Shown piece by piece: positions 8,174-10,841 of a stretch of DNA of 10,841 nt; within the stretch, counting starts at the first letter, position 1, and each line of letters opens with the position of its first letter. Made by a program: the position numbers and the translations under genes. The DNA lies in the NCBI RefSeq assembly GCF_022376445.1, contig NW_025955756.1, positions 1-10,841 of the forward strand, read 5' to 3'. The DNA comes from Fomitopsis serialis. Taxonomy: Eukaryota; Basidiomycota; Agaricomycetes; Polyporales; Fomitopsidaceae. The notes beneath the pieces were generated by a model. It was not told the origin of the DNA. It ran no database searches and worked only from the letters and a program-made list of their open reading frames with translations.

Positions 8174-8606
8174 CGCGGTGTTCTCTGGGCCCTCTACTCG
8201 GGGAGGGGAGGGGGGTGATGGGGGTTGGAGGACAAGGTGCGGACGCGGTGAACGCGTCCCGCCCGAGCATTGAACACGCTCGTGACCGCGTACAGGTACC
8301 GATGGTTGGCCACGGACAATCGGACCGCATCTCTCGGGTAAGCCCACATGGGCGGACAATGCTGCTTGTATTTTCCGCTAGGACATGTTTGTTTTTGGTT
8401 GTCGTGTAGGACAACATTTGTCGCCGTCACGCAGGGTGTGACGCGCAGCCGATGGTATGTTATTTTACTATTTACCGGAATGGTATCTCCTTGTGCCACT
8501 GAGAACGGCGGCCATCTACCCTCGTCCTCGTTCAACGGTATGCTGATTGCAGTTATACAGACCAAGTGCGCGTGAACCGGAAACAAAGGACGACAATGAC
8601 ACGGCT
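8174..8606. other. Spacer upstream of the SGNH-like gene
   Basis: About 430 bases between the stop of the membrane-protein gene and the start of the SGNH-like gene, both on the minus strand. The bases just upstream of the SGNH-like ATG (about 8190-8235) are strongly pyrimidine-rich on the minus strand, as expected for a fungal 5' leader. No TATA box, and no exon encoding a signal peptide, was recognised. Confidence 0.65.
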
Positions 8607-10093
8607 TCACATGTACGCAGGAGGCGGTTCACAGTTCAGTCTGACGACACCCTCCGTCTCCGCCGTCAACCGCCTCATCTCCTTCCGCAACGCCGCCATC
8701 TCTCTCCTCAGCCCCCGCGTAATCTCTGCGTGCGTCAATCGCGAGTTTGCAGGTACACGGACGGCAGTGCTCTCCGTCGCATCTATACGGCCCGGCGCTG
8801 GAGCAGCACTACCGGCCGCCGCCCGTTCGGCGCGCAAGCTCGCGACCTGCTGCCGGAGTTCGTCGGCCTCGCGCTCCATGCGCTCATGATCTGGTAAGGG
8901 CCTCGGTGTAATCCGTCGACGTTTCTCGTCGAGTCTTCCTCTGTCAGCTAGAGTGACAGGGACCGGGACGCTGAGGACAACGGCACCCTTCGATCCTCGT
9001 GCGGCCGGATCAGACAAGGAAACGACCATGCCCGGAGGATTCGGAGTTGTGTCGAATGGCTCGATGTCCCTGCTGTTCCAGCCTTTCACGAACGGCGGCG
9101 CTCGCTGCCTCTGGAAGCAAATCACGAGGAAGAGACACAGTGCGAGGAAGGCGACACCACCTACTACACCGCCGGCGATCGCGCCAACGGGTGGGCCTGC
9201 TCTCATGTGAGAGGGTTCGGAGTAGATGTAGGTGCCACTCACCGTGGTGAGCTGTATTGACCGCCGAGTCGCTACTTGCACTGCTCAAGGCCGAGGCCAA
9301 TGCGGTCTGGAAACGAGATTACGGTTGTTGAACCTGTGATTATACCATCAAATTCGAGCTTACTGTTGGCGAGTTGTCGGTCTGAGTTGTCGGAGTCGTG
9401 TCATCGTCGTCAGTGCTACGCCGTACGCTCGTCAATGGCTTGTGAGGGCAGCGCAGTGGCAGTATGGACTCACGTATACATAGCCCAGTCGAACAGCAGA
9501 ACAGATGCTAGCCCACTGGAATTTTGCGCTGCGGTCATAACCAGCGTGTGCTTCTCATTACTGAGCTCTGTCCTATTGAAGACAGTAACGTTGTACTCGA
9601 ATTGGTCGACCCATGTTTTAGGAGCGTAGTAGTAGGTGTCGACCAGGATGCCATCTAGTTCGAACGTAGCATTGGTGAACGTTACGTCTCCGACGGCATC
9701 GTAGTTGCTGCGGATGCAATATACCCAGATAGCAGTTCCTGGATGGGTCACTCAGTCCAGCTGGCTGAGTGTGATAGGGGAGAGAATGGAAGACAAACCG
9801 GTGAAGTTCAATGTGACAGAGGGCTCTGCCAAGGTATTCGAGGTCGTGTCGTGCCATGTACTTTGGAACGCTTCGCCTACACTTGGGTGGAGATCGCATT
9901 GACCGCAAGTCGGTCCATAGTTCCATACGTTCGAATAGACTGGTTTCTCTCCGGTGACTAGATCGCCCCATTCATCATCGATCGTCCTGTTGGTCGGGAC
10001 AGCGAATACGGCCGATGAGAGGAGAAGAGAGACGAGGAGGACTCCCAGTATGCTCAGGCAGGGTTGTAGGCATGATGGTATACTAGTTGGCAT
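8607..10093 (-). CDS. Secreted-N-terminus single-pass membrane protein with cytoplasmic coiled coils and PPPAY tail, five exons
   Basis: Type I membrane protein of a kind common in Agaricomycetes; its biochemical role is unknown. Exons: 10093-9799, 9738-9474, 9415-9364, 9306-9243, 9196-8607; 421 aa. A signal peptide covers residues 1-31 (hydrophobic 13-30, cleavage probably after VFA). The outer domain (about 32-187) has six N-glycosylation sequons (N35, N96, N121, N148, N153, N171), a CxxC (63-66) and the blocks TAIWVYC (100-106) and LLFDWAMYT (179-187), typical of this beta-rich family. A short Thr/Asp/Ser-rich linker follows. The transmembrane segment is about 229-253, with a GAIAGGVVGG motif. 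The cytoplasmic part has two heptad-like charged stretches (about 329-352 and 383-407) and ends EPPPAYM, a PPxY-type WW-domain ligand. The start ATG precedes the signal peptide directly. Resemblance to a sensor or cell-wall-linked receptor is inference only. Confidence 0.85.
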
Positions 10094-10518
10094 TTTTAGT
10101 CGGAGAGGAGAGGCGGGAGAAGGGCGTTATAGAGCATCCCCATGTCAAACTGATCTTGTCTACGTCTATGCTCTGGACGTCGCACATCGGCGCTGGAGCT
10201 TGACATGCTGTCTGCGGGTATCAGTGTAACGTAATTGTGATGGCAGTTGGGTATCATCGATCACTCCTTCAAAGCTTCAGGTGCGTACCGGACTGTCCAG
10301 CTTGAACCATTCCGCACTTAAAGTGCATGTCCTTAGTAGAACAATGTTGGGGAATACAATTGCTGACGATCTCAGGTAACCTTGTCACTCGATGAGAATA
10401 GTTCTTGAAGCGAGCGACTTGAGAGGCATCAGTGGGACTTAGGTTAGTACGGCGGCTACTTGCAGCATTGACAAGTCATCACATCACGCTGACACTGCTG
10501 GATACCATGATATTAGCT
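10094..10518. other. Upstream region of the membrane-protein gene
   Basis: About 425 bases with no supportable gene. On the minus strand a TATAA-like sequence (CTATAA, 10128-10133) and a CT-rich stretch lie 35-40 bases and less upstream of the ATG at 10093. If used, that TATA would give a very short leader, so it is uncertain. A small palindrome (GCACTTAAAGTGC, 10314-10326) is present. Confidence 0.5.
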
Positions 10519-10761
10519 TCAACAATTGCAATGCTGAGCGCTGAGGATCTCACGCCGCACTCTGACAGCTCTGACAGCCCTGACTGCCGCAAGCATAGCA
10601 CTACCTGTCAGCGTTTCAGCGGTGGACAGTGATGACGCTGCGCCTCTGCGTTGCTGCAGCCACCTCCGGAGGACAGCATGGCGATATGCGCGTAAGTCAT
10701 GCATGTAGGCGTCTCGACGATTTGAGTCAGATTTTAGCTCCAAGGGCCTAAATGATGACAT
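10519..10761 (-). CDS. Possible small hypothetical protein (80 aa), unrecognised
   Basis: An open frame starts at an ATG in CAACGATG context (A at -3), after an A/C-rich leader-like stretch. It begins MSSFRPLELKSDSNRRDAY and is rich in Arg, Ala and Leu, with a probable amphipathic segment around residues 20-40. No family is recognised. The C-terminal third is encoded by a short tandem repeat (VRAVRAVR), which argues against strong coding constraint there. It could instead be the first exon of a longer gene: a GT follows the ACAG at about codon 52. It could also be chance. Confidence 0.25.
   Translation of the reverse strand: MSSFRPLELKSDSNRRDAYMHDLRAYRHAVLRRWLQQRRGAASSLSTAETLTGSAMLAAVRAVRAVRVRREILSAQHCNC
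10560..10586. repeat. Short 9-base tandem repeat, three units
   Basis: CTCTGACAG occurs twice exactly (10560-10568 and 10569-10577), followed by a third unit with two differences (CCCTGACTG). The period is a multiple of three, so the possible overlapping reading frame is not broken. Confidence 0.8.
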
Positions 10762-10841
10762 CGTTGTTTGTTTGGTATGTATTGTAATCTGTCGCGCGCA
10801 GTTATCAGAAAGGTCGAGAAGTCGAGGAAGACGCACAACAG

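Noticed and set aside
7863..8273. 136-codon plus-strand open frame
   Set aside because: Antisense of SGNH-like exons 1 and 2, whose spliced frame has clear family motifs.
8194..8610. 138-codon minus-strand frame upstream of the SGNH-like gene, considered as a missing signal-peptide exon
   Set aside because: Its start lacks a convincing secretory signal and no GT-AG join to the SGNH-like frame was found that improves the protein.
9333..9363. 31-nt intron in the membrane-protein gene ending at ATCACAG
   Set aside because: Below the usual fungal intron size; the acceptor at 9307 gives a 57-nt intron and a sensible Ser/Ala-rich linker in frame.
1..10841. tRNA genes, CRISPR arrays, rRNA or bacterial-type insertion sequences
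   Set aside because: Scanned by eye for T-loop GTTCGA contexts, regularly spaced repeats and transposase motifs; the few GTTCGA hits lie inside coding exons and nothing else fitted.

Overview
The window reads as nuclear DNA of a filamentous basidiomycete, most likely an Agaricomycete (inference). Genes are closely packed and cut by many short GT-AG introns of 44-70 nt. The encoded proteins have a mushroom-forming-fungus flavour: a 13-exon P450 with a membrane anchor, and a secreted single-pass membrane protein with a glycine-rich transmembrane segment and a PPPAY tail. There are no bacterial operon, phage or CRISPR features. All exon structures were derived by hand, by joining frames across GT-AG introns, and every completed CDS sums to a multiple of three.

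Layout from left to right. (1) 1-646, minus: 5' part of a POP7/Rpp20-like RNase P/MRP protein, running off the left edge and carrying an apparent 1-nt frameshift near 118-120. (2) 647-1356: divergent promoter region holding a 27-bp perfect inverted repeat pair (813-839 / 1195-1221), possibly a small foldback element. (3) 1357-2934, plus: complete translation termination factor eRF1, six exons, 441 aa, with NIKS, YxCxxxF and GGQ motifs intact. (4) 2935-3579: convergent 3' regions. (5) 3580-5951, minus: cytochrome P450, 13 exons, 550 aa, with all core motifs but a scrambled stretch at the end of exon 1. (6) 5952-6959: spacer with a TATA box, a perfect 15-bp-stem hairpin and a second interrupted inverted repeat. 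(7) 6960-8173, minus: SGNH/GDSL-hydrolase-like protein, six exons, 314 aa, in which the catalytic Ser, Asn and His positions all appear replaced. (8) 8607-10093, minus: secreted, glycosylated single-pass membrane protein, five exons, 421 aa. (9) 10094-10841: mostly unassigned, with one weak small ORF.

POP7 and eRF1 are housekeeping functions (RNA processing, translation termination) sharing a divergent upstream region. The P450, the SGNH-like protein and the membrane protein lie in tandem on the minus strand. They look like ordinary members of expanded fungal families, and nothing in the sequence shows that they act as one pathway. I found no convincing new multi-gene system. The observations most worth following are the triple active-site loss in the SGNH-like protein, the frame disturbance and micro-exons of the P450, the POP7 frameshift and the three inverted repeats.
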